Positions 10,122-21,055 of a stretch of DNA of 64,000 nucleotides are shown piece by piece. Below the pieces are notes generated by a model that saw only the letters and a program-made list of their open reading frames with translations, was not told where the DNA came from and did no database searches. The translations under genes and the position numbers were made by a program. Source of the stretch: Spinellus fusiger (lineage: Eukaryota > Mucoromycota > Mucoromycetes > Mucorales > Phycomycetaceae); NCBI GenBank assembly GCA_025094145.1, contig JALLLS010000108.1, positions 37,344-101,343 on the forward strand, given 5' to 3'. Every line of letters begins with the position of its first letter. Within the stretch, counting starts at the first letter, position 1.

Positions 10122-11448
10122 CGGTCACACCCAATTGAATTTAATACTTTTGAAAATAAATTCCAGGACGAAATATTTAGGATATGTTCAACATTACATA
10201 ACACACTCCACATCTGATATAGAAGCTTCAAACCTTCACACAATAAAGCTCAACATCTCTAATGATTGAAAATAAAATAATAATAATACAGTTAATATTT
10301 TGTATGGCCCCCTTTGGCATCAATGAAAGCCTGGCATCTGTCTGTCATACTTTGAATTTATTGTTGTGCAAGTTCAACACTAACTCACTCACACTCTTCT
10401 GCAAGTAGAGCCTTCAAACTTTTAACATTGGTAATACATACCCTCCTTTCCTCAATCTGTCTTTCCAAAGACCCACCAGACATGTTCAATTGAGTTCAAG
10501 TCAGAGATTTGTATGGGCCAGTAATCAAAATGCCTAATCTGATGCGTCTCTTTCCATCGCCCCAGTATGACAACTAGCACCCTTTTATTATAACAGAAAC
10601 TCACTGTCCTAATTTTTAATAAAAACTAATGAACCAAGAATAGAACTCACCAGCCAAAATCTTAATATATTCGTCCTGGTTTACAGTGCCATCAACAAAG
10701 ACTAATGGGCCAAATCCACTTACCCAAAAACAGCTCCAAAGCATGACCCCACCGCCACCAAACTTTGTTGTTGGAACACTATGATTAAGATCATACCTTT
10801 CTCCAATTTTTCTGATGACACAGGCACCTCCATCGTTTCCTTTCACAGTATATTTTGACTCATCAGAACAGATGACACCTTTCCACTGGTCGTTTGTCCA
10901 ATTAACATGTTCTTTAGCCCAATAAAGCCGTTTCTCTTTGTGTTTTTCAGTTAAGGCTGGATTGTGAGCTGGAGAAAAAGATCCAAACCCTAACTGATTG
11001 CAGTAACGGATAATGGTGTTTCTAGATACATCAACCTGAATCTTCAACATTTCCAATCTCAACTGATTATATGAGGCAAATGGGTCCTCTCTAATGACCT
11101 TTTCCAGGTGTCTGAGGTCCTTCTCACTGGCTTTCTTGGGTTTTCCATGACTCTTTAAACGCAATGGTGACCCATGTTCTTTGATATTTCTGATAATATT
11201 TTGAACTATGGGCTTTCTCATCCCAACTACACTCACAATCACAGTCAATTTTAATCCAACCTTTAACAGGTAATAAATGCCCCACAATCTTCTATTTTTT
11301 GCCTTATCCTATTCTCCACGAGTGTGGGTCTCTGAATATCTATCTGGTATGTTGTGTTGGTTTAATAATATTCATAAAGAAAAAGAGTTTTATGCAAAAA
11401 AGAGTTTTTATTAAAATTTAGGCAAGTATTAAATTCAATTGGGTGTGA
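10122..11448 (-). mobile_element. Tc1-like element E3 (dead) with terminal inverted repeats
   Basis: The ends share TCACACCCAATTGAATTTAA and its reverse complement, next to TA dinucleotides at 10120-10121 and 11449-11450. This gives a 1,327-bp element. It carries the transposase relic listed separately. It sits inside the spacer of the long inverted repeat, next to E2. Confidence 0.85.
10292..11287 (-). pseudogene. Tc1-like transposase relic of E3
   Basis: About 220 residues remain open (11287-10616). They contain the HTH-like GSPLRLKSHGKPKKASEKDL, the linker WAKEHVNWTNDQWKGVICSDES (first catalytic Asp) and KFGGGGVMLWSCFW. After 10616 the frame is broken, but DFDYWP-like and SIEHVWW sequences (third acidic residue) and a tail ending GGHTKY-like persist to a TAA at 10292. 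The second catalytic Asp region is lost. The reading shifts show the gene is dead, though it is less decayed than E4. Confidence 0.8.
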
Positions 11449-11614
11449 TACCCAATACTCTCGGTATGACATTTAGCTTACCTTGTTTGGCTCTTGGTGC
11501 TACTTCTTATGGTAGAAATCTTTCCCAACTTCACTCATTTACAGTATTTCTCGAAATTATTCACGTACTTGACGAAAAAAAAAATCAAGCACAAAATGAA
11601 TAAAAATTCGTGCA

Positions 11615-12520
11615 TTGATGTTTGTCTGATTTCTTGTCTGATTTTCGGTGTGTCTAACTTTATGGCTGTGTTTGGCTAACTTTTCATTTTTATTTTTATT
11701 TATTTTTTTATTTTGATAGTTTTGATATGCATTTGGGTTTCTTCTCATCTGAATTCTCTTATGTATGTCCCCCTCGAGGAAGACCTGCTCAAGTAAGATT
11801 CCAACGGGATCCTATAAGGTAATGACAATAGTGTTAATACTCCTTGAGCAAATGGTGTACTGTTTGGTTATAAAAAGAGTATATTTCTCAAAGATGTAAA
11901 AGGGTGCATCTGTTCCCACCATTGATGCCATTCTATACACTATACAAATATATGGAGTTACTACAATAAGCTCTGATAAAAATGGGTGACCAGGTCTTCC
12001 TATTCCCAACAATAGTATGATTTCAAATGAATTGAAACATGGGACTTTTCACTAGATAGCCAACACCCCACCCAGAGCATGGATGGTGTTGATGGCATGC
12101 TATGATACAGTCCAAGGGATGCATGTGTGAGGTGTGTGTGTGTGTGTGCTTAATAAAGCGTAATATCATCTCTGTGAATATGGAGTATGACTGAGATCGT
12201 CTGGAAACAATCTACAGTAGTGAGGTGATATACAACGGTGAGAAGCAGATAGAGGCTGTCATGGTCGCAATGTTGGAATTAGAACTACTTTCTTCTTACC
12301 CCTCAAAGAGTACACAAACATCCTTGGTGTCAACATAGAACAGAGATAAAGGACTGTGATGAATGCTAAGGAGCGATACACCAACTACTGATGGCTACTG
12401 TGTAAACCCAGTATTCTTGTCATGAAGTACTGCTTTCTCTATGAATGGAAAGTAAAAGGACTCTCAAAATGAGAATAATAAAACTGCAGTAATATGAAAA
12501 CAAAGTGGGTAAGATGAGAT
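11615..12520 (-). repeat. 906-bp inverted repeat, right arm
   Basis: Reverse complement of 6766-7671 with equal length and no difference seen in the parts compared. Its outer end (GATGAGAT, 12513-12520) joins directly to the LTR-like repeat at 12521. The same eight bases also flank the LTR-like copy at 22417-22639, which suggests the junction formed at this short homology. Confidence 0.9.
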
Positions 12521-12735
12521 TGTTGGAAAACCCAAAAAACAAGAGGTGTGTTTGTTTGAATTAAAGGGTATATTTCTCAAAGATTCATTGTATGATTTTT
12601 GGTCTACTTGTATACATATTCTTTCTATGTTACAAAGATTAAGCTATACAACAATAGCTTCTCAGTAAATTCAGGAATGGATTTTCTTCCCTTGTCCTAT
12701 GTGTGTTTCAAGGAAAGAAAACCTTCACATTTACA
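12521..12735 (+). repeat. LTR-like repeat, copy A
   Basis: Starts TGTTGGAAAACCC, a common start of Ty1/copia and gypsy LTRs. It is closely matched, in reverse orientation, by 22417-22639, and more distantly by 18326-18566. Shared blocks include GGTATATTTCTCAAAGATTC and TACAAAGAT, and the region around AGTAAATTCAGG. No clear CA end plus target duplication was found, so LTR identity is likely but not proven. Confidence 0.6.
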
Positions 12736-12769
12736 AGATAATTGATCTTATTGAAATTGTGGTCTTTTA

Positions 12770-14124
12770 CAGTCACACAAAATTAGTTAGTATACGACCC
12801 TATAATTTATACAATTTTAAACATAATTTTTTTTCTTCTTTTTACCACAGAATCACATTCCACTCATCAATTTCAAATTTCAAAGGCAGAATCTTCAACT
12901 AAAAACTTGAGTTTATAATAAGATTAAAGAAAGAGAGTAATGGGGTGTTTATTGGCTTAAAGAGAAAATTACTCCATGAGTAGCATTTCAAAGGTTGTTG
13001 GCATTAGCAAGTCTACTGTCCAAAAGACCATTAGTAGAATCATGACTACTGATACACCTTTACCAAGACTTAGTTTTGGTGCACCAAAAAACTAGACGAG
13101 AGAGACCTCAGACAACTTGAGGTCATTCTATGAGGAAAACTCTTTGCCTCTTATAACTACATGAATTTGGAATTTAAAGCATGAGATAATCATCTGTAGA
13201 GCAACATTCATCAGATATATTCATCAGATTGGGTTTTCTTCCTACTTTTCAGCACACAAGCCAAAGTTATCTGAAGAAAACATGAAGAAAAAGGCTTCGT
13301 TGGGCAAAGGAACGGGTCAATTGGACTCCTGAGGACTGAAGATGCATTGTATGGTCTGATGAGTCACGGTTTGAAATAGAAGGTTACCAGGAAAGGGCCA
13401 AAGTGATTTGGAAGATCGGAAAGAATTATAAGGCTGCTCATATTATATCTAAAACCAAATGGAGGAAAGGTAGCATAATGATCTGGAACTGTTTTTGGGC
13501 TGGTGGATTTGGTTCTTTGGTCTTTATTGATGGCACTATAAATCAGGACGTATATGTCAACATTTTGGCATAGAACTTTCTGTCATAGTTCATTGAATTG
13601 AACAAGAAAAAGAATAGGGACTTTATATTCCAATAAGATGGGGTTAGCTGTCATACTGGGTGCTATGATAGATCGTGGAAAGAGATATATCAAATTAGAG
13701 TACTTTGATTACTATCCTACACAAATTCCTGAATTGAACCCAATTGAACACGTCTAGTAGGCCTTGGAAAGAAGAATTAAATAAATAAAGGCATCTATTA
13801 CCAATGTTGGAATTTTGAAGGCTCTACTTGCAGAAGAGTAGGAGTGAGTTGGTGTTGAACTTGCACAACAATAAATTCAAAGTATGACAGACAGATGCCA
13901 GGCTATAATTTATACTAAAGCAGACCATACAAAGTATTAAATAATTATATATTTATATATTATCATTATCATTATCATTATTATAAAAAATATGTCAAAC
14001 TAACTTTTTGTTGAATTTGAGGTCACTATGTGTTTTAAAGTCTCAGCCTTTTTATCCATGAAGCATGTTCTTTCTCAGAATTTCAAAAAATAAAAATCGT
14101 ACCCTTTCTAATTTTGTGTGACTA
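12770..14124 (+). mobile_element. Tc1-like element E4 (strongly decayed)
   Basis: Terminal inverted repeats are AGTCACACAAAATTAG near 12771 and CTAATTTTGTGTGACT ending at 14123, with TA on both sides. The 1,355-bp length fits Tc1. The transposase relic spans about 12976-13940. GISKSTVQKTI (HTH), ERVNWTPED, SDESRFEIEGYQERAKVIWK, then WNCFWAGGFGSLVFIDGT and ELNPIEHV are readable between many stops. Its last 100 bases are nearly the same as those of E3, so the two belong to one subfamily. Confidence 0.85.
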
Positions 14125-14214
14125 TACTAGCCTCGCTGTAATAAAGTATAGTATAGTACGTTAGAGTATAATATATTAACCAATATTTATTACTTGAAAT
14201 AATAGGGTTATGGT

Positions 14215-15999
14215 TTAGAGTTGATCCAGTATATCATGGTATTCTCCTTCAACTCCTATGTAAGTTTCATGTAACTTCTTTTTCACTTCTTCAATATCCA
14301 TGTCTCTTAAAGCATCCTAGAAAAGGGTGTTATTTCATAACACCTATGTTTTATACCTACAATATTGAACAGATAGAGCCGTTGCTTGACCTGATTTCTA
14401 TATGCTCTATAGACCACACTGTCTAGTTTATTTATTTTGGTTAATAGGTGCATCTCAACACACCGCCTTATCTGACGCTAAAATATACCAAGTCAAGTCA
14501 ATATACAGTATAATATTATTTCTCTCTTTACAAACCTCTGTTAATTTAAATCGTATCTGTAATTCTTTTATTGTTTCTTCAGGAACAGGAACCACTAAAC
14601 CCTCCAATGCGTTACTACTTATCAACATCCGCATATCATTCTTGTCTCTCATATCACTGAATTCTTCATTGGGATCCTCCACTATATTATGTTGAAGATG
14701 AGCTCCTCCTCTGTCTACTAAAAGAATGTTCATACCTGTTAATTCTTTTACTTGACTGAAAGAGGTCAGAAGAGTGTAAAGTGTCTGGTAAAGTTTGCCT
14801 ATTGATCAAGTACAAGTACAAGTATGAGATATAGATATAGGAAATATCTGCTTATTTTTACTTACTTCCGTGTCCTTGCTTTTGATAGGTTGGCATGATC
14901 AAAAATTGACTATCAGGATCAACCCACAGTAAAATTAACCAAAAATGATATTATTTTCTCTATTAATTATTCTTACCTGATACGCATACGGATGTTTTCA
15001 GGCCAGCAGAAGAACGGGTACGCAGTACAGTAGCCAACAAGATGATAAACAGAGGATTCATTATCGCCTTCCTTTTGGAAACTAACAATGTAATATGAGT
15101 CCAATTATTATTATTATTATTATTATTTTTCTTCTTACACTGTATATATTTCCCATTTTTCATCATCACTTTCAATGTAGGATGATCCTTCAATAAAGAA
15201 TAATGAAAATATCTGTATTCTCTCATGATACATCTTGAATTTCTCATTGGTGAAACTTGACTAGTACAAACAAAAAGTGAGAAATCCAAGTGTAACTACA
15301 GACACATCTATATTCTCTCTCTCTCTCTCTTTTATACCTTGTAAATTTCAAAGTGCTCTTCTTCCATTGAATATTCTCCCACTTTCTCACCAATTGGCTT
15401 GAATGCCTCTGCATCTTGCTGAACAACACAAAGAAACTCACTATAATCAGTGATAATGTCTATGGCAAACACAATTAAAAAGAAAGAAAGAAAAAGAAAA
15501 TATTCTTTAGGAAGATAAAGGTACCATTGGACATATATTTCCTGAGTGTAGCCTCAATGGCTGCGGGTTTCAGGCCCCCTAATTCATTCCCTGTATGTCC
15601 TTTGTATTTATCTGCGTATTCCACGCGAAGAAAGGGCTGCATTGACCCAGACGCAAAATGAATCTAAAGTGGCAGTAGTGGTAGTGGTTAATAATGACTT
15701 GGGATTGAGTGTAGGAGTAAATTCTACCTTTATTCTTAGTCCCTTGTAGCCAAACACTGATTCTTGTTCTCCAAAGATAGGATAAGTGAAATTGGGTGCA
15801 AAAGCGTCTGTTTCAGCGTCATTGTCTTCGTTGCTTTCATAATCCTCGTTGTTCTCAACAGAAAACCGCACTAATTAAGTCTTCTTTTTCAGTGTTTGGT
15901 TCTACAATAGTCTTATAATTTACCTAGTTGGATTTCAGTGCTTTCAGTTGTATTTGCTACCCATTCAGCAAGATCATTCATTGAAGGCTGTTGTGTCAT
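14215..15999 (-). CDS. HAT1: Histone acetyltransferase type B catalytic subunit HAT1
   Basis: Eleven exons on the minus strand: 15999-15924, 15870-15728, 15663-15525, 15459-15338, 15260-15139, 15081-14977, 14909-14866, 14798-14736, 14681-14536, 14477-14361 and 14316-14215, giving 392 aa with every phase closing. The N-terminal HAT1 domain is marked by FTYPIFGEQESVFGYKGL and by FASGSMQPFLRVEY. The GNAT core has VGYCTAYPFFCWPENIRMR and the acetyl-CoA loop SQFLIMPTYQKQGHG (Q-x-x-G-x-G). LTVEDPNEEF carries the acidic residue expected of the catalytic region. The family acetylates newly made histone H4 with the RbAp46/48-type partner HAT2. It is transcribed divergently from FCF2, with 152 bp between the start codons. 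Tc1 relic E4 ends only 91 bp beyond the stop codon. Confidence 0.93.
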
Positions 16000-16151
16000 G
16001 GTGGATAACGTGTCTTAGTTTCTGCCAAACTAGCAAAGTTCAACCTCCTTTGGATTCATACTTGAACTCAGTCGTGACTCGTTAAAGAAAGCCACACCGA
16101 AAAAATAAGGTGAAATAGCAGAAAAAAAATTGAAGAGAAATACATCTCATT
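16000..16151. promoter_or_regulatory. Bidirectional promoter between HAT1 and FCF2
   Basis: Only 152 bp separate the two divergent ATGs, so both promoters must overlap here. I see no clear TATA box. It includes the stretch GTGACTCGTTAAAG near 16075. Confidence 0.5.
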
Positions 16152-16970
16152 ATGCCCGTAACTCGTTCGCAACGACAAGCAATGGAAGCCTTGCCTATCC
16201 AAAAACAGCAAAGAAGCAATCAGGAAGAGAGTGATGAAGACCTCGATGCCCTTTTAGATAAGGCCCGTGAAGCCCTTGCTCTCCAAAAAAAGAACACGCA
16301 GGAAGAAGACAAGTGAGTCAGAAAGACATGATGAATATTAACAGGGTATTAAAACACAGACTACTCTATTCTAGTGAAGAAACAACTAAGAAACTCGGCC
16401 TCCCCAAACTGCATGCTGGTATTTCTGTCGAGAAAGCCCTCTACATTCAGCAACAAAATAAAACAGTTCATTTGGATGCAACTCTTGTGCCCGTAGTGAC
16501 TGATAATGCCAACAAACCAGAAGAACGACAATTGACAAAAAAAGAAAGACAAGAGGTAAAAGAAAACACTGCCTTATCTCACGAAAAACTCATGGATTTG
16601 AATACAGTTGAGGAGTAAGACCACCGGAAAAGGGTGGTTTGATATGGAGAGACCTGAAATAACAGCAGAAATCAAACGGGATCTCCAGATTATTAAGATG
16701 AGACATGTCTTGGACAGAAAGAGACACTACAAAAAGATGGGCAAATCGTATGACCCAAAGTTCTTCCAGATGGGCACTATTATTGAAGGACCTACAGAGT
16801 TCTTCTCCTCGCGTATACAGAACAAAGACAGAAGACAGACACTTGTGGACGAGGTATTGGCTGATGAACAATCTCGCCAATACTATAAGCGTAAATACAA
16901 TGAGACACAGGAGAGAACCAACAGTGGTGGCAAGAAACACTGGAAGAAGATGAAGCAACAAAGAAAGTAA
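16152..16970 (+). CDS. FCF2: Fcf2-type pre-rRNA processing factor (TDIF2 family)
   Basis: Exons are 16152-16312, 16375-16555 and 16608-16970 (234 aa). The diagnostic Fcf2 domain is in exon 3: KGWFDMERPEITAEIKRDLQ, then MRHVLDRKRHYKK, then FQMGTIIEGPTEFFSSR, then KRKYNETQE. The product is a nucleolar factor needed for early cleavages of the 35S pre-rRNA in the small-subunit processome. Upstream, LPKLHAGISVEKALYIQQQN resembles the linker seen in the family. The region near 16555 looks like a frameshift if read through. A 52-nt GT-AG intron (16556-16607) joins the frames in phase, so no frameshift is needed. Confidence 0.92.
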
Positions 16971-17139
16971 TTCTGAAGCAACACTCACTAGAAACTACAT
17001 ATCCTATTCCAATGTGTCTTCTTTATCTTTATTTCATGCTTTGCTATGACTATAATTTTTATGAATTCTGTAGATATAGACCTCAAACGCTCAACCAATA
17101 AACAAAGGAGTGTTTTGTACAATACACATTGTTTATGGC

Positions 17140-17960
17140 GTAGGCTCATTAGTAACTACAATGGCCATAGTGTGCTCGTAGTAAAGATGTTGGTGTGATC
17201 CTTGGATATTCCACTTCATTAAAGTACTAGGACGTCTCTTAGTTGCTGCTTGTTGGTATAAACTATTCTTTCGTTATAAATAGCATCATTTAAATAAGCC
17301 CCAAAGATGATCTATTAGATTGGGATGGGGGCTTCATGGTGGCCAAGTTGGAGAGAGTCTCTATGCCATAATCTGCCCTTTATATATCTTGTTCTTTTGC
17401 TAATACTTACACTAGCACTATTCTTCTGCACCTGCTGAATGATTCCAAGGTTTAGGGCAATAGTGTCTTCAAGATATCAATACACATATCAAGATGACTA
17501 TCTTTTTTATAAAAGACACTTCTTCAACACTATTTTCAATCGAAACAATCCCAACCAGCACACTGTTTAAACCTTTATTGTTATTTTCCTTGTTGTTTCT
17601 TCTACTTTTGTAGCAGTAAAGAAGACTCCTTCAAACTACACCACCGATTTCTACTGCTTTTTGGGCTTACACTATTCTTTTTTGTATGTACTTTTTGTTC
17701 AATATAAGATTATTATCGGTTCAACAGTGATACTATTTCTCTTTCTTATAGAAACAAATGTTATTAATATTTTGATAATTTCTGCCCTGAGATGATTGGG
17801 ATCACGCAACCTTTCTCTCTCTCTCCTCTTGTTAGGGCTTGATCAAGACTTGTCTTTTCATGTTGTTTCAGGATCTCTTTCAAAGTGAAAGGTGCTATGT
17901 TTAGTATAAGATCAATACCAGCATTTGATCTATTGTTTACAGTAGACACCTACACAAGCA
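17140..17960 (-). pseudogene. Strongly decayed Tc1/mariner-type transposase relic
   Basis: On the minus strand, between many stops, I read QQVQKNSASVSISKRTR (like FQQDNAxxH). This is followed by a segment corresponding to WPPxSPxxNLIDHLWGLFK near 17290-17330, the third catalytic region of Tc1/mariner transposases. Both pieces lie in the expected order and distance. No terminal repeats were recognised. It is clearly older than E1-E6. Confidence 0.5.
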
Positions 17961-18325
17961 CAATCTGTGTATCTCGGCTAATGTTTTTGTATCTTATTTT
18001 TGAAGTGTTTGTAAATACACTAGTGATAAAAGTAGAAGCAGAAATTTGAAAGAAAGAAAAGTACATCGAGAAGCAAAGACCATTAGGTAAATACACTTCT
18101 TCATTAGAGAATCAGCTGTATTTTGGAATGATACAGGTACTTTGTCTTATCACTTGACAATGGCTATATTGCCTTTCTTTTTCATAGCACAGAAAATCAG
18201 TATTGTGATATAGGCATAGTTTAGCCTTATTTTACAGAGAACATCCACATATCATGAGTGAGAAAATCATAATGTAGACAAATACAATAGAATGATTACC
18301 CTATCATCAAGAAATAAAATCATAG

Positions 18326-18566
18326 TGTTGGAAAAACCCAAGAAGAAAAGAACCGTGTATTGTTGAATGAAAAGAATCTATTTCTTAAAGTTATAGAGTT
18401 ATGAATTTGAATTTAATTATAAATATATATTTATATTTCTACGCTACAAAGATCTATGTTATACGGCACTATTCTTTTAGTAAATCCAGGGATATTCTCT
18501 CTCTTTCTCTCTTTCTCTCTTTTGATTTGTGTGAGTTTAAGGAGAGGAAAACCCTCTTCATTTATA
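18326..18566 (+). repeat. LTR-like repeat, copy B (diverged)
   Basis: Begins TGTTGGAAAAACCCAAG and keeps the order of blocks seen in copies A and C: a CTTAAAG box, TACAAAGATC, AGTAAATCCAGG and GAGGAAAACC. It contains an inserted (CTTT/CTCT)n run at 18491-18520. It is more diverged than A and C are from each other. Confidence 0.5.
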
Positions 18567-19645
18567 ACACTAGCTAAATAGAAAGGTTTAATTATGGTGG
18601 ATGAAGTATCATTCAAAAGTTGAAAAAAAATGATTTGTATTATTTATTCTCTCACTTTTCTTGCTATGATTTTATAGCAGTGTTAATATAAGATAGCATT
18701 TATACTACTGGAATATATCTATTCTATTTGTATTGAACCTACTGTATTCCTCATCACCCATTAATATATACTCTTTTAAAATAGATGGTAGTTTTCTTCT
18801 TCTTTTCAAGAGTAACAAAACTATAAATGTTACTATTGAATAATAGATAGATGAGTTGATCTTCATACTGCACACACCTGTAGAATAAAAACAATACGAT
18901 GATGATAACCAAAGATAACTAAATGATCATTTGGGTCTATAGATTACATGCATTTCTACTGTATATGGATACACAACACGCAATCTATTGGCGTATTATT
19001 GCCAATAGAGATAGGGGGAGAGAGAAAAGGTATCTGATAAATATAGTATAACAAAAAAAAAGTGGATACCAAGGCAGTCAAAGTATTACAAATAAGGTGT
19101 TTGATACTATTTATATAGAATAAGCTAATGAAGAGGGCTATGATTATCTTATCTTGGTAAGAATAGATGTATGATGAGGAGAGCCATACATCAACATTAG
19201 AGTGATACATTGGTATGATGTATCACAAAAGACAGTTTTTATAATTATCTCATTCAAATGGTGTATAGAGTAGTGGTGTGAATATGGGCAACTGTGGATA
19301 AATTAATAAATAAAAAGGAAATAGAATAGGTCACTCTTTTTTTACTAGTTTCATAGATTAAGGCTTATGAAGTTAATAGTATAAGATCAAACATGGGCGT
19401 CTTCTATCCAGCAAGACAAAAAGTTCTTGCCTAGTCTTGGCATCATTGGTGACTACCATGGTTCAAAGATAACAATTTCTTGGTGATATTATAGGTTCAT
19501 AAGAAAGAGAGTGAAGAGTCTTTAGAATAACTATTATCAAAACAATAAGTCTATTTTATCCCTGTCTAGTGTGTATTCTATTGTACTGACTGTTACTGGT
19601 GGTAAAGTACCAAACTACTTTTCTATTTAGTCTTCTTATTGTAAT
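18567..19645. other. Gene-free AT-rich spacer
   Basis: No convincing ORF, repeat or RNA gene was seen. It contains scattered short ORFs with no recognisable motif. Confidence 0.4.
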
Positions 19646-19649
19646 AGTC

Positions 19650-21055
19650 TACACTTTTTTTTTTTTTTACTTTTCGTACACTTTATATTTTACTTATTGT
19701 ACAGTTTTATAAATAAAAAGAATTGCACAAAGTGTGCGAAATTTATTAAAAGGTATTTTTACTTAAACATATTTCAAATTTCAAAGAAGAGTAACAATAA
19801 AATCCCTTGAGATCAGCGATAAGAACATCACTACATGCTTCAGTAATCCTCATGTTTAACGTCTCACTTTCTAATAGTTTCTCTCTTTTAAGCTTACTCT
19901 TCACAACAGACCAGAATTGCTCAATGGAATTAAGCTCAGGAGAGTAGGGTGGAAAGTATACACATCCATAGCCACGACTTTCAATAAGTCTGCTAATACT
20001 TTCAGCTGTGTGGATAGGTGCATTATCCATTATTATATAATATCCTTTAAATTCATTGTAAAGATCAAAAATATCCAAAGTGCTTGCAATAAAGTTAAAG
20101 TAATGACCAGTAACTGTTCCAGTAGTTTTCTGCATTTTGGTTATTCCGTTTGCTTTTCTTTTTCTTGGTGAAGAGGTATAAGGCACTCTTACTTTAACAT
20201 TAATAATGCCACGAGAAGATATAGCTCCCAAAATTGTTGTTGTTTTTGCTCTTGTTGTGAGCTGAACAACCTCTGCTCTGGTTCCTTTCTTTGACCAAGC
20301 CATGGTTCTTTTCAGATTTATATGAAAAGCGGACTCATCAATAAACACATAGTTACTATTGTAATCCATGTCTGTTTGGTTCCATCTGATAACCCAGTCA
20401 AATCTTTTCTCAATACTCTCAGGCGAGTTTCTTTCCTTTGAATAAAGGTGTGCTTTCTTAAATGACAAGGCACACTTTTCTGTCATAAAGCTGTAAACCG
20501 TTGTCTTGGCAACTTTCAAGTCTTTGAGCTGCTCATCAAGACTGTCCATTGCTTGATCTAACATTGCAGAAGGGTGATCCAAAAACCTTTCAGAAAGATG
20601 TTTCTTATGATCTTCATTTAATAATGCTGGTCGGCCTCTTTTTGGGGTCTCTACTGGCTCAACTTTGAGATCTCTGTTCATATTTTGCATGATTTGTTCC
20701 TTATCTCTTTCAAGCCAGTCGTATGCGGTTCGACGAGCAATACCCAACTGCTTAGCTGATTTACCTTCAGTCATATCTAGTTGATAAATCAGATGAAAAA
20801 GGTGACCTTTAACATCATCACCATGTTTCTTGTAGTAAGACACAGGTGCTGGAGTAGACGTTGTATCCTTTTTGGCGGCCTTGAGTTTTGGCTGAGGCTT
20901 CTCGGGTGGTTTTAAGTCCAAGTAAGTACTGTAGTCTATGATATTTTGAAGAGAGAAACATTCTTCATCTACACCCATCAAGATGGGTTCACTGCCCACT
21001 GTGCAAAAAAAAATATAAAGTGTGCGAAAAGTAAAAAAAAAAAAAAAAGGTGTGC
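19650..21055 (-). mobile_element. Tc1/mariner-superfamily transposon with intact transposase ORF
   Basis: The ORF 19746-20999 is bracketed by matching ends. Near 19651-19705 there is a poly-T run, then ACTTTTCGTACACTTTATAT and GTACAG. The reverse complement of 21001-21055 has the same order, with ACTTTTCGCACACTTTATAT and GCACAG. The TIRs are therefore about 55 bp and slightly diverged. The exact outer boundaries and a TA duplication could not be fixed because of the T/A runs. Confidence 0.8.
19746..20999 (-). CDS. DDE transposase, Tc1/mariner (IS630-like) superfamily, uninterrupted
   Basis: A single 417-aa frame without stops. The N-terminal region contains an HTH (KSAKQLGIARRTAYDWLERD, about residues 80-100), and KRGRPALLNEDHKKHL follows. 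The catalytic triad is complete: FIDESAFH (first Asp), YIIMDNAPIHTAE (second Asp) and PPYSPELNSIEQFW (Glu). Thirty-four residues lie between the second Asp and the Glu, a DD34E spacing. All essential residues are present and no frameshift is seen. It is therefore the only potentially active transposase in the window. It is unrelated in sequence to the six Tc1-like relics. The start ATG at 20999 is the first in frame. Some related proteins may start further in. Confidence 0.88.
   Translation of the reverse strand: MGSEPILMGVDEECFSLQNIIDYSTYLDLKPPEKPQPKLKAAKKDTTSTPAPVSYYKKHGDDVKGHLFHLIYQLDMTEGKSAKQLGIARRTAYDWLERDKEQIMQNMNRDLKVEPVETPKRGRPALLNEDHKKHLSERFLDHPSAMLDQAMDSLDEQLKDLKVAKTTVYSFMTEKCALSFKKAHLYSKERNSPESIEKRFDWVIRWNQTDMDYNSNYVFIDESAFHINLKRTMAWSKKGTRAEVVQLTTRAKTTTILGAISSRGIINVKVRVPYTSSPRKRKANGITKMQKTTGTVTGHYFNFIASTLDIFDLYNEFKGYYIIMDNAPIHTAESISRLIESRGYGCVYFPPYSPELNSIEQFWSVVKSKLKREKLLESETLNMRITEACSDVLIADLKGFYCYSSLKFEICLSKNTF

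Noticed and set aside
16556..16625. Apparent frameshift in FCF2
   Set aside because: A 52-nt GT-AG intron joins the two frames in phase, so no frameshift or recoding is needed.
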